A stretch of DNA of 9,626 nucleotides, taken from NCBI GenBank assembly GCA_026982175.1, contig JALSHP010000352.1, positions 1-9,626 on the forward strand, in the 5' to 3' direction. The notes beneath the pieces are model-generated. The model had not been told where the DNA came from, searched no databases, and worked only from the letters and a program-made list of their open reading frames with translations. Positions 1-6,356 of this stretch are shown here, piece by piece; position 1 is the first letter of the stretch, and each line of letters starts with the position of its first letter. Origin of the DNA: Campylobacteraceae bacterium (lineage in GTDB: Bacteria; Campylobacterota; Campylobacteria; Campylobacterales; Sulfurovaceae). The position numbers and the translations under genes are program-made.

Positions 1-1
1 T

Positions 2-520
2 ATTGATGATGAAAAAAACCCCTTTACAGCAGATGACATGATTCCCTTGCCATGTGACCCCCATAAAATCGGTGTAGGTTACGCAGCCAAAACCATGTCT
101 AAAAATACTCAAGGAGAAAAGTTTGCTCAACTCATGCCTGTTACAGGACAGCTACCCAAAGAGCTTATTACTGACTACCGAGGCACGGTTACCTTTGAGC
201 GTGACAAAGAGTTTGTAAAAGCCGTCATTGACACCGTAAGCCTTGACACGGCTATGGGTGAGAGCATCTTAAAAGATACTATAAAACAGAAACTTTTTTG
301 CTGTTGGCCAGACTTTTTAGCTCCTGCTGATATGGGCTATGAAAATGTCTATCGGCTTGTTATTTCAGAGTTTTCAGATATTGTTAATTTTGACTCAACC
401 AACATCAAAAGAGAGTGTAACTTCATGATAGAGCCTACACGGATTATCCCTTTTAGTACCTACAATATGGGCATTCCTTTTTCTCAAACCACCATCAAAA
501 AGTTTAGCATTGCTCCTTAG
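2..520 (+). CDS. C-terminal part of a radical SAM family protein (MJ0619/tetraether-synthase-like), 5' end outside window
   Basis: The frame is open from base 2, and residues before the first ATG (base 38) read as protein (IDDEKNPFTADD), so this is the 3' end of a longer gene. About 172 residues are visible. Two stretches resemble the C-terminal region of large radical SAM proteins of the MJ0619/Tes type as I recall them: an early 'DDMIPLPCDPH..GVGYA' segment (family pattern roughly DFxPLPCxxPxCxxxxY) and a terminal 'EFSDIVNFDSTNIKREC...RIIPFSTYN' segment (family pattern MDxxNFDxxRxxRCxxHxxxPDGRxIPFCTYN). Some family cysteines are absent here, including Ser in place of the Cys of PFCTYN. The catalytic CxxxCxxC cluster would lie upstream and cannot be seen. 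No substrate can be assigned. The stop TAG overlaps the stop of the convergent licD-like gene by 4 bases. An unrelated protein remains possible. Confidence 0.6.
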   Translation: MDDEKNPFTADDMIPLPCDPHKIGVGYAAKTMSKNTQGEKFAQLMPVTGQLPKELITDYRGTVTFERDKEFVKAVIDTVSLDTAMGESILKDTIKQKLFCCWPDFLAPADMGYENVYRLVISEFSDIVNFDSTNIKRECNFMIEPTRIIPFSTYNMGIPFSQTTIKKFSIAP

Positions 521-1290
521 CTGTTAAACGCTATTTGCCAAGCATGAACCACCCTTTTATCTTCAGGGGGTAGTTCCATAAAGTCAAAAGCATAAATTTC
601 GGCTAGATAGTGTTGAGGATTCTTAGGCACAAAAAATTCTAGCCCCTCAAACTTCATCTTTTTTAGAGGAAAAACCTCTTTAACATCAAACCAAGCAGCC
701 ACATCTGGCATTTTCCCCGAGTAGATGACTTTGGTATCTTCTCTCTTCCATCCTTGATGTTTTTTGTCAAGCATCCCTATTAATTCAGTTCTTCTTTTTG
801 GATTGTCAATGCCATTGGGCGTATGTAAAGAGAGAGCTGAACAAGCTCGGAGCTCTTTAAAATGCTCTTCATAAAACTTCTTATTCTCTGGCGTATTCTC
901 TAAGCTTAACATCGGAAAAATATCAACAAAGACCCCTTGATGATAATTAATCTCTTCATCTTTTTCATGAAATTCTACAATAGACGCTCTGTTAGAACGG
1001 AGCTTTATATAATCAAATTTAAATGCTCTGTCATGCTCTCGTGTTTGAAAAAAGATATTTGAAGAGAGTTCATTTTGAGCCACTTCAATAAAGCGATTAT
1101 AATCCTCAATAGGCATAGACAAATCAATGTCATCATCCCAAGGAATAAAGCCCCCATGACGTACAGCCCCCAAAAGTGTTCCTGAGTCTAGCCAATATTG
1201 TAACTTATGCTTTTTACAAATTAGGTCAAATTCTACTAACATTTCAAGCATAATTAACTGTGCTTTTCTTAAGTCTTTTGAGTCTATCAT
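517..1290 (-). CDS. LicD family phosphotransferase (phosphocholine/phospho-group transfer to surface glycan)
   Basis: This is a 257-residue protein of the LicD/nucleotidyltransferase-fold family. Members move a phospho-substituent (phosphocholine in Haemophilus LicD, other CDP-linked groups elsewhere) from a CDP donor onto lipopolysaccharide, teichoic acid or capsule sugars at the cytoplasmic side. The diagnostic N-terminal block is clear: YWLDSGTLLGAVRH (residues 32-45), then GGFIPWDDDID (46-56), with the metal-binding acidic cluster D52-D54/D56. There is no signal peptide or obvious membrane helix. The ATG directly follows the TAG of the upstream aminotransferase gene with no spacer and only a weak Shine-Dalgarno (AGAGCC), so translation is probably coupled. 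It is the last gene of a three-gene cassette, and the cytidylyltransferase two genes upstream is the likely source of its CDP donor. The acceptor and the transferred group are unknown. Confidence 0.9.
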   Translation of the reverse strand: MIDSKDLRKAQLIMLEMLVEFDLICKKHKLQYWLDSGTLLGAVRHGGFIPWDDDIDLSMPIEDYNRFIEVAQNELSSNIFFQTREHDRAFKFDYIKLRSNRASIVEFHEKDEEINYHQGVFVDIFPMLSLENTPENKKFYEEHFKELRACSALSLHTPNGIDNPKRRTELIGMLDKKHQGWKREDTKVIYSGKMPDVAAWFDVKEVFPLKKMKFEGLEFFVPKNPQHYLAEIYAFDFMELPPEDKRVVHAWQIAFNS

Positions 1291-2370
1291 CTAGGCTCTG
1301 TCAATTTTATAATAATCATACAAAGAATCTATCAATACATCGGTATACTCTTTCGTCATCTCTCCCATGTGTGAAACCCTAAAAATCACCTCTCTTAGTT
1401 CTCCACCATTAGGACAAACCATTACTTTGTAAGCCTCTTCTAAGCCATTGACAATATCCATCGCTGACTTTCCATCTGTTGGGGTAAGTGTTGTCATGGC
1501 ATTGGGCATATAGGGTGTATATGCTTTTAATGGCAATCCTTTAATGCTCTGCCTAAAATACTCTGACATCGCTTTGGCATTGGCAATGCTCCTTTCAACC
1601 CCACCCAAACGTTTTATCTGTGCGAGTCTGGCTTCAAGTTGTAACATAATGGTCACAGCAGGAGTGTAAGGCGTTTGCCCTCGCTCACCATTGCTCAAAT
1701 AGTCTTTAAAATTAAAATACAAACTCTTAATCTCTTGCACTTTTTCCAAAGCTTTAGGATTTAAAATAACCATTGTCAAACCAGGAGGCAACGCCAAACC
1801 TTTTTGAGAACTCGCAATGACAACATCTATATTTGACTCTTGCATGTCTAGCTTATCGGTCACCAACATCGAGATAGCATCAACAATATAGAGCATATTA
1901 TTTTTTTGAGCATACGCACCCATGGCATTTAAATCATAGAGATGCCCTACCGATGTTTCGTGTGCATTAACAATCAAAGCACTATAGTCCTCTTGAGGAG
2001 CTAACGCCTCAATATCAGACAGATTGGTATTGGCTACTTTAAAGTCTCTATGGGTAACATCATGCGTTTTACAAATCTCCACAAAACGACCACCAAAGCC
2101 TCCTCCATTCACCACCAAAGCATTGTCATCTTTACTCAACAAATTCATCACTACCGACTCCATACCTGCTGTTCCTGACGCTGTTAAAAAGATAACTTTT
2201 GAACCTTTTGGGGCGTTGACCATTTCAAGTAGCCCTTTTTCACAAGCAAAAGTGACCTCTGAAAACTCACAATTTCTAAAGTAAGGCGTTTGCTTCGCCC
2301 CAATATCCATAATCTCTTGCGACATCTTCACAGGGCCTGGGGTAAAAATATAATAATCTTCATATATCAT
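1291..2370 (-). CDS. class V PLP-dependent aminotransferase, 2-aminoethylphosphonate transaminase-like
   Basis: This 359-residue fold-type I PLP enzyme is of the class V group that includes PhnW (AEP:pyruvate transaminase), serine-glyoxylate and alanine-glyoxylate aminotransferases. Visible signatures are the N-terminal FTPGPV (residues 9-14), the cofactor phosphate-binding TASGTAGME (63-71), HETSVG (137-142), the pyridine-nitrogen Asp in IVDAIS (D164), the Schiff-base lysine in ASSQKG (K190) and a carboxylate-binding RVSHMG near the C-terminus (R331). All key residues are present, so it should be active. A good Shine-Dalgarno (AGGAAG) precedes the ATG, which abuts the TAG of the upstream cytidylyltransferase fusion. 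Given its neighbours, it probably aminates a small phospho- or phosphono-aldehyde or ketone, or its precursor, for a CDP-linked surface substituent. No PEP mutase or phosphonopyruvate decarboxylase is visible, so a true AEP route is unproven and the gene name phnW is not assigned. Confidence 0.85.
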   Translation of the reverse strand: MIYEDYYIFTPGPVKMSQEIMDIGAKQTPYFRNCEFSEVTFACEKGLLEMVNAPKGSKVIFLTASGTAGMESVVMNLLSKDDNALVVNGGGFGGRFVEICKTHDVTHRDFKVANTNLSDIEALAPQEDYSALIVNAHETSVGHLYDLNAMGAYAQKNNMLYIVDAISMLVTDKLDMQESNIDVVIASSQKGLALPPGLTMVILNPKALEKVQEIKSLYFNFKDYLSNGERGQTPYTPAVTIMLQLEARLAQIKRLGGVERSIANAKAMSEYFRQSIKGLPLKAYTPYMPNAMTTLTPTDGKSAMDIVNGLEEAYKVMVCPNGGELREVIFRVSHMGEMTKEYTDVLIDSLYDYYKIDRA

Positions 2371-3747
2371 CTAATCTTCCTTTTTGCTTTTAAATTCTTT
2401 CTCTTTTCGCTCATTGTACTCTAACAACACTCTGTTAATGCCCACCATATCTGAAGGAGTTAACATCTTAGATTTACGTTTTCCACGTTGAATGAGTGAG
2501 CTAAACTCTGCAATCATATAACGCAAACCACAACCATCAAACTCATAGTTAAAAATTTGAGACTTATGCTCATCTTCAAAGCGTACATAAAACTTTTTGG
2601 TCAACCACCACGGACTAGGAATATAGACATACCCATCCGTTCCAGAAATCACAGCATCTCCTTCAGACTTCATTCCTGTCGCCACATGAGAGACCCCAAC
2701 CTTGCCCCCTTTATGCTTACTAATAATTAAATTGGAGACATCATAGCCCTCATCCCCTTGGTCAAAGAAGGTAATGTTTTTACTTTTACCTAAGATTTTG
2801 TTTACCAATAAAGAGGGGTAAGAAGAGAGAATATTTGTCGCTCCTTGTGCCATAAAACTTTCAGGATAATCTTTCTCTTTGTAGAGTGAAGTTCGCGTCG
2901 CCCTTACCTCTTTAACCTCACCAATAACCCCATCGTCCAACTCTTTTAAAAGCTGATTAAACGCGGGGAGAAACGCTGTTTTAAGTGCTGATAGGAGTAA
3001 AACTTTCTCTTTTTTTGCCAAACCCAAAAGCTCTTTTAACTCATTTTTATGCAAAGCTAAAGGGTTTTCACAGAGGACATGTTTTCCTGCTTCAAGTGCT
3101 TTTTTAATGAACATATAGTGGTCTTCTAATGCTGTATCAATGTAAACAGCCACAATGCTTGTGTCTAAAAACTCATCATAATTATCATGCCCATACTTAA
3201 TGGTATCACTTTTTTTAGTAAACTGCTTAAGTGCCAAAAAATCACGCGAAAAGATACGGTTTATCTTAAGATTAGAAACAAACTTCGCCTCATCAAGAAA
3301 GGCTTGAGTGTCACGCCCTAGCCCTAGCCCTACCATACCAAGCTTTATCATGTCAAAATTTTCAGCCCTTAGCTTGGTACTTGAAATCCCCTCGGTACGA
3401 GCCAAATACTCAACATGCGTGTACTCATTTAAATAGTCAAATGCCCCCACCCAGTCGTCACCAATGGCAAAAATATCAACATCATATTTCACCATATCTT
3501 CAGCTTTTTGGCTCTTAGAAGTCTCTACAATTACCTTGTCTACAAATGGCAAAGCCTCAATGGCTTTTACTCTTTTTTTAGTACTTTCAACAACATTTAG
3601 TTTACCTCTTGAACGGTCATAGTTTTCGTCTGTAACACCCACAATAAGATAGTCACCCAAAGCCTTTGCACGTTCTAAAAGTCGCATATGCCCCTCATGC
3701 AACATGTCATATGTTCCATAAGTTATAATGGTTTTTTTTTCTTTCAT
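2371..3747 (-). CDS. fusion: TagD-type cytidylyltransferase + Gfo/Idh/MocA-type oxidoreductase domain
   Basis: This is a 458-residue two-domain protein. Residues 5-130 form a glycerol-3-phosphate/ethanolamine-phosphate-type cytidylyltransferase: TYGTYDMLHEGH (9-20) carries the HxGH nucleotide motif and RTEGISSTKLR (117-127) is the family's RTxGISST signature. Residues 133-455 resemble Gfo/Idh/MocA oxidoreductases, starting with a Rossmann-type MVGLGLGRD (138-146). The usual EKP motif reads CENPLA (226-231), with Asn228 for the catalytic-type lysine, and the usual catalytic His position appears to be Tyr310, as in glucose-fructose oxidoreductase. The first domain should make a CDP-linked compound from CTP and a small phosphate ester. 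The second may oxidise or reduce that compound or its precursor, or may have lost redox chemistry. The ATG has an upstream AAGGGG and opens with an A9 tract across codons 3-6. It heads the three-gene cassette, with a promoter-like TATGAT about 55 bases upstream. Confidence 0.88.
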   Translation of the reverse strand: MKEKKTIITYGTYDMLHEGHMRLLERAKALGDYLIVGVTDENYDRSRGKLNVVESTKKRVKAIEALPFVDKVIVETSKSQKAEDMVKYDVDIFAIGDDWVGAFDYLNEYTHVEYLARTEGISSTKLRAENFDMIKLGMVGLGLGRDTQAFLDEAKFVSNLKINRIFSRDFLALKQFTKKSDTIKYGHDNYDEFLDTSIVAVYIDTALEDHYMFIKKALEAGKHVLCENPLALHKNELKELLGLAKKEKVLLLSALKTAFLPAFNQLLKELDDGVIGEVKEVRATRTSLYKEKDYPESFMAQGATNILSSYPSLLVNKILGKSKNITFFDQGDEGYDVSNLIISKHKGGKVGVSHVATGMKSEGDAVISGTDGYVYIPSPWWLTKKFYVRFEDEHKSQIFNYEFDGCGLRYMIAEFSSLIQRGKRKSKMLTPSDMVGINRVLLEYNERKEKEFKSKKED

Positions 3748-3801
3748 CTAAGCCCCTTTTCACAATCTTAACATAGTACCACTAAAGGGTAACAACTTAG
3801 T

Positions 3802-3807
3802 ATCATA
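3802..3807 (-). promoter_or_regulatory. putative -10 element (TATGAT) for the cytidylyltransferase-aminotransferase-licD cassette
   Basis: In the 119-base gap between exbD and the cytidylyltransferase fusion, the minus strand reads TTATGATACT, giving a 5/6 match to TATAAT about 55 bases before the ATG. A weak TTATAA lies 17 bases further upstream. Campylobacterota promoters typically lack a conserved -35, so the AT-rich upstream is compatible. The same 10-mer occurs ahead of exbB. No clear terminator hairpin for exbD was seen in this gap. Confidence 0.4.
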
Positions 3808-3866
3808 AGGTATAACTATTTTAATTATAAGTTTAATTGGGTAACTTTTAATAGGGTTTTAACAAA

Positions 3867-4253
3867 CTACTGCGTCAACAAAGAAACTTTTTTAAACCCA
3901 CTCTGCTTAATCACTTTTAACAAAAAGACCACATGCTCATAAGCAATGGCTTTATCGGCATTGATGAACACTACTTCCTCTTTTTTTAGGTCACCAGTTT
4001 TGAGTCTGAACGCATCAGGGAAATTCTCTAGGGTAAAGGTATCTTCTTTGTAGTGAATGGTTAAATCTTTAGTAATACGAATGACCACTGCCTTAGCATC
4101 TGAAACAGCTGCTTTTTGTGAACCATCAGGAAGGTTAATCTTCTCTTCATACTGCATGACAGGAATGGTAATCATAAAAATTGCCATGAGTACCAACATG
4201 ACATCAATAAGTGGGGTAATGTTTAAATCAGGTGCTTCATCCCATTCATACAT
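3867..4253 (-). CDS. exbD: ExbD/TolR family proton-channel subunit
   Basis: This is a short inner-membrane protein of about 128 residues with one N-terminal transmembrane helix and a periplasmic domain, typical of ExbD/TolR. The hallmark LNITPLIDVMLVLMAIFMI begins at residue 10, and D17 is the proton-path aspartate equivalent to ExbD Asp25 in E. coli. With ExbB it would convert proton flow into force on a TonB- or TolA-type partner, neither of which is visible here. I chose the ATG at 4253. A GTG one codon earlier (4256) overlaps the TAG of exbB (TAGTGATG) and is also possible. Either way the two genes are translationally coupled, with AAAGGC upstream as a weak Shine-Dalgarno. ExbD and TolR cannot be separated with confidence from sequence alone. 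Confidence 0.9.
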   Translation of the reverse strand: MYEWDEAPDLNITPLIDVMLVLMAIFMITIPVMQYEEKINLPDGSQKAAVSDAKAVVIRITKDLTIHYKEDTFTLENFPDAFRLKTGDLKKEEVVFINADKAIAYEHVVFLLKVIKQSGFKKVSLLTQ

Positions 4254-4255
4254 CA

Positions 4256-4834
4256 CTAAGCCTTTTGCGAAAGAATTAAATCAGATTGACTCTCTAGCAT
4301 CACATTAAGTTCATAGGCTTTTCGTTTTAAAATTAAATGAAAAGAGTAAGCAAAAGTCGCCACAGCAATACCCGCAGCTGTTGCCACCAATGCTTCTGAA
4401 ATGGCAGGGGCAACAATGGCAATGGAAGAGCCACTATCTTTACCCAATTTAGAAAATGTCTCCAAAATAGCCACAACCGTACCAAATAAGCCAATAAATG
4501 GAGAAGTAGAAGCGATGATTGAGAGTGCCGTTAAGCCCCCTGTGGCAGACTTTATCGCTTGGTTTTTAGCCACCAAAAATATGGCTTGATTAGGAATGAG
4601 TACTTTGGCTAAAAATGGATAAAGCAAAGAGTTCTCTTCAACTGTTTTAGAGCGTCCCATATAAAGTTTTTTTAAAGAGTAAGACTCTTTAGAGAGCCTA
4701 CTGTTTAACGAAAAATAGCGATAGATAAAAATCCAAAGTACAATAAACAGATAGATAGAGAGCAATCCTAAGACAAAAATAGTAATAGCTGAACTTTTGC
4801 CCAAATAGGCAAAAAGACTGTCAAAAAGTGCCAT
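4256..4834 (-). CDS. exbB: MotA/TolQ/ExbB family proton-channel protein
   Basis: This 192-residue inner-membrane protein has three predicted helices: about 17-38, 101-125 and 139-168. The family signature is clear in STSPFIGLFGTVVAILETF (109-127) and in APAISEALVATAAGIAVA (142-159), which contains the conserved polar Ser/Glu/Thr residues lining the channel. It forms the pentameric stator with ExbD. The length is typical for the short epsilonproteobacterial members. The ATG is preceded by AAAAGGGA. It follows murF by 44 bases, and a TTATGATACT sequence in that gap may provide its own promoter. No tonB, tolA, tolB or pal gene adjoins it, so its partner system (TonB, Tol-Pal or another) is open. 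Confidence 0.9.
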   Translation of the reverse strand: MALFDSLFAYLGKSSAITIFVLGLLSIYLFIVLWIFIYRYFSLNSRLSKESYSLKKLYMGRSKTVEENSLLYPFLAKVLIPNQAIFLVAKNQAIKSATGGLTALSIIASTSPFIGLFGTVVAILETFSKLGKDSGSSIAIVAPAISEALVATAAGIAVATFAYSFHLILKRKAYELNVMLESQSDLILSQKA

Positions 4835-4869
4835 ATTAAATCCCTTTTCTTAATAAGTTCAAAAATAGT

Positions 4870-4875
4870 ATCATA
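4870..4875 (-). promoter_or_regulatory. putative -10 element (TATGAT) for exbBD
   Basis: The 44-base gap between the murF stop and the exbB ATG reads TTATGATACT on the minus strand, identical over 10 bases to the putative -10 ahead of the cytidylyltransferase fusion. It sits about 36 bases before the exbB ATG, and any -35 would lie within the end of murF. No convincing TTGACA is present. The 10-mer match raises the likelihood of a real promoter, but AT-rich chance similarity is not excluded. Confidence 0.33.
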
Positions 4876-4878
4876 ATT

Positions 4879-6306
4879 TTATATAAAACTCGGTGCGTCA
4901 TTGGCAAACAAAATTAAATCACCTACTTTAGTATGCTCAATAAGCATCTCTTGCATTTTATCTTTACTTTCGAGTTTCACCAATTTATTAGCATCAACAT
5001 GCTCTTTAAAAATCTCATAGTTTAAGTCACCCGTTACGACCACCACATCAAACACCTCATTGGCTTTTTGAGCCACTTCTATGTTAAACACATCATCTAC
5101 CTCCACAAGCCCAGGGGTAATGAGCACTTTTCTACCTTCATAAGTTGAAGCCAAAGCAAAGCCCTCCATCATGCCATCAATGTTTCCATTGAATGAGTCA
5201 TCAATAATCACTTTCCCCCCTGCATCCATACGTTGCAATCTATGTGGCGTTGGCTCTAGTGAGTTGAGTTGTTTTTTAATGCTCTCTTCATCCACATCAA
5301 GGGCTTTTGCTACTTTAATCGCTGCGGCTAAATTCATGGCATTAAATGAGCCTAAAATATTCGCATGATACTCCTCTTTGTCCATCTTAAAGTCAAGCCC
5401 ATCAAGTGTTGCTTTTATGTCATGAATCTCTTTGCCAAATGAGTGAATGTGTTTCAAGGGTTGAACCATTGCCGAGTCATGTACCCATGCTTGTTTGAGT
5501 CTTTCTGAAGATAAAATCTCCATCTTTGTGTTTCTAATGTTCTCTAAACTTTTAAAGTACTCAATATGAGCAGGTCCAATCTTTCCCACTACGGCTAAAT
5601 GAGGGTTGACAAACTGTGTAATCTCTTCTATGTCTCCCGCTCCCCTAGCCCCCATCTCAACCACATACACTTCTGTGTCGCTTGGTAGGTCGTCATTAAC
5701 ATCTTTTAGCACCCCACCAAAGGTATTGACCGAACGTGGCGTAGCATAGACATTGTATTTGGCTTTTAAAATATGGGCAATGTAGTTCTTAATACTTGTC
5801 TTACCATAAGAAGCAGTTACCCCCACCACGACCATGTTTGGCATAGACGCTAACTTTTTCTCTGCTTTTTTCTGAAAGCCTAAAAAGAGCATCTTCTCCA
5901 TCATAGTAGAGACCATGTAAGCTAAAAAGAGAGGAATGAGTACGGCAAAACTCTCATAGTGAACCCCTGCAAACTTTAACATGACAGCAAAAAGTGTAAA
6001 GAAGAGTAGTGCTGCAAAAAAACGTTTTACTCGTCCTGTAAAGACCAACGGTTTGTCTTGCTCTTTTCGCCAAAAGTACAATGCCCCAATATACGCTAAA
6101 GTAGCAATAATACTTAAATCAAAATATTTGTTTAAAAGAAAATAAGCCAAAAGAGGCACTAAAAAATAGACCAAATGCCACCACGTTTTGGTATGGTGAA
6201 AAAGCACCCGCTCAATTTTGTACGAGTACCATTGCATATTGGTCATGAAGTAGTAGCCAAGTGCTAATACAAACAGTAGATTACTTATAATGTCTAAAAA
6301 TATCAT
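4879..6306 (-). CDS. murF: membrane-anchored MurF-like Mur ligase (UDP-MurNAc-tripeptide:D-Ala-D-Ala ligase)
   Basis: This 475-residue protein would add D-Ala-D-Ala to UDP-MurNAc-tripeptide with ATP. The catalytic core begins near residue 158: P-loop GVTASYGKTS (162-171; the usual TGTNGKT is altered but GKTS is kept), NTFGG (194-198), VEMGA (216-220), GPAHIEYF (244-251), the candidate carbamylated Lys in NTKMEIL (K261), GSFNAMNLAAAI (319-330), and the C-terminal PHRLQRMDAG...IIDDSFNGN (354-375). In place of the usual soluble UDP-substrate N-domain, residues 1-140 hold about five hydrophobic segments (near 5-22, 44-60, 62-79, 96-112, 119-136). I recall this layout from Campylobacter/Helicobacter MurF proteins. 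Its ATG has a good AGAGGA Shine-Dalgarno, which can pair into a small hairpin. It lies 50 bases after batD. An unusual related Mur ligase is the alternative. Confidence 0.85.
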   Translation of the reverse strand: MIFLDIISNLLFVLALGYYFMTNMQWYSYKIERVLFHHTKTWWHLVYFLVPLLAYFLLNKYFDLSIIATLAYIGALYFWRKEQDKPLVFTGRVKRFFAALLFFTLFAVMLKFAGVHYESFAVLIPLFLAYMVSTMMEKMLFLGFQKKAEKKLASMPNMVVVGVTASYGKTSIKNYIAHILKAKYNVYATPRSVNTFGGVLKDVNDDLPSDTEVYVVEMGARGAGDIEEITQFVNPHLAVVGKIGPAHIEYFKSLENIRNTKMEILSSERLKQAWVHDSAMVQPLKHIHSFGKEIHDIKATLDGLDFKMDKEEYHANILGSFNAMNLAAAIKVAKALDVDEESIKKQLNSLEPTPHRLQRMDAGGKVIIDDSFNGNIDGMMEGFALASTYEGRKVLITPGLVEVDDVFNIEVAQKANEVFDVVVVTGDLNYEIFKEHVDANKLVKLESKDKMQEMLIEHTKVGDLILFANDAPSFI

Positions 6307-6314
6307 CGCTTATT

Positions 6315-6336
6315 TCCTCTGGGTTTTTAAAGAGGA
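6315..6336 (-). promoter_or_regulatory. small hairpin covering the murF ribosome binding site
   Basis: In the 50-base batD-murF gap, TCCTCT (6315-6320) and AGAGGA (6331-6336) are perfect 6-base inverted repeats around a 10-base loop. On the mRNA (minus strand) the 3' arm is AGAGGA, which is the murF Shine-Dalgarno 9 bases before the ATG, so folding would mask it. The stem is short, there is no T-tract, and chance pairing is possible. Confidence 0.3.
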
Positions 6337-6356
6337 TAGTTTAGCATATTGAGGCT

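Noticed and set aside
2024..2284. Plus-strand open frame inside the aminotransferase gene
   Set aside because: It lies opposite conserved PLP-enzyme coding sequence, has no family resemblance and no ribosome binding site.
3787..3845. Direct repeat GGGTAAC (3787-3793 and 3839-3845) in the gap before the cytidylyltransferase fusion
   Set aside because: Only 7 bases match, with no symmetry or flanking similarity; too short to claim an operator.
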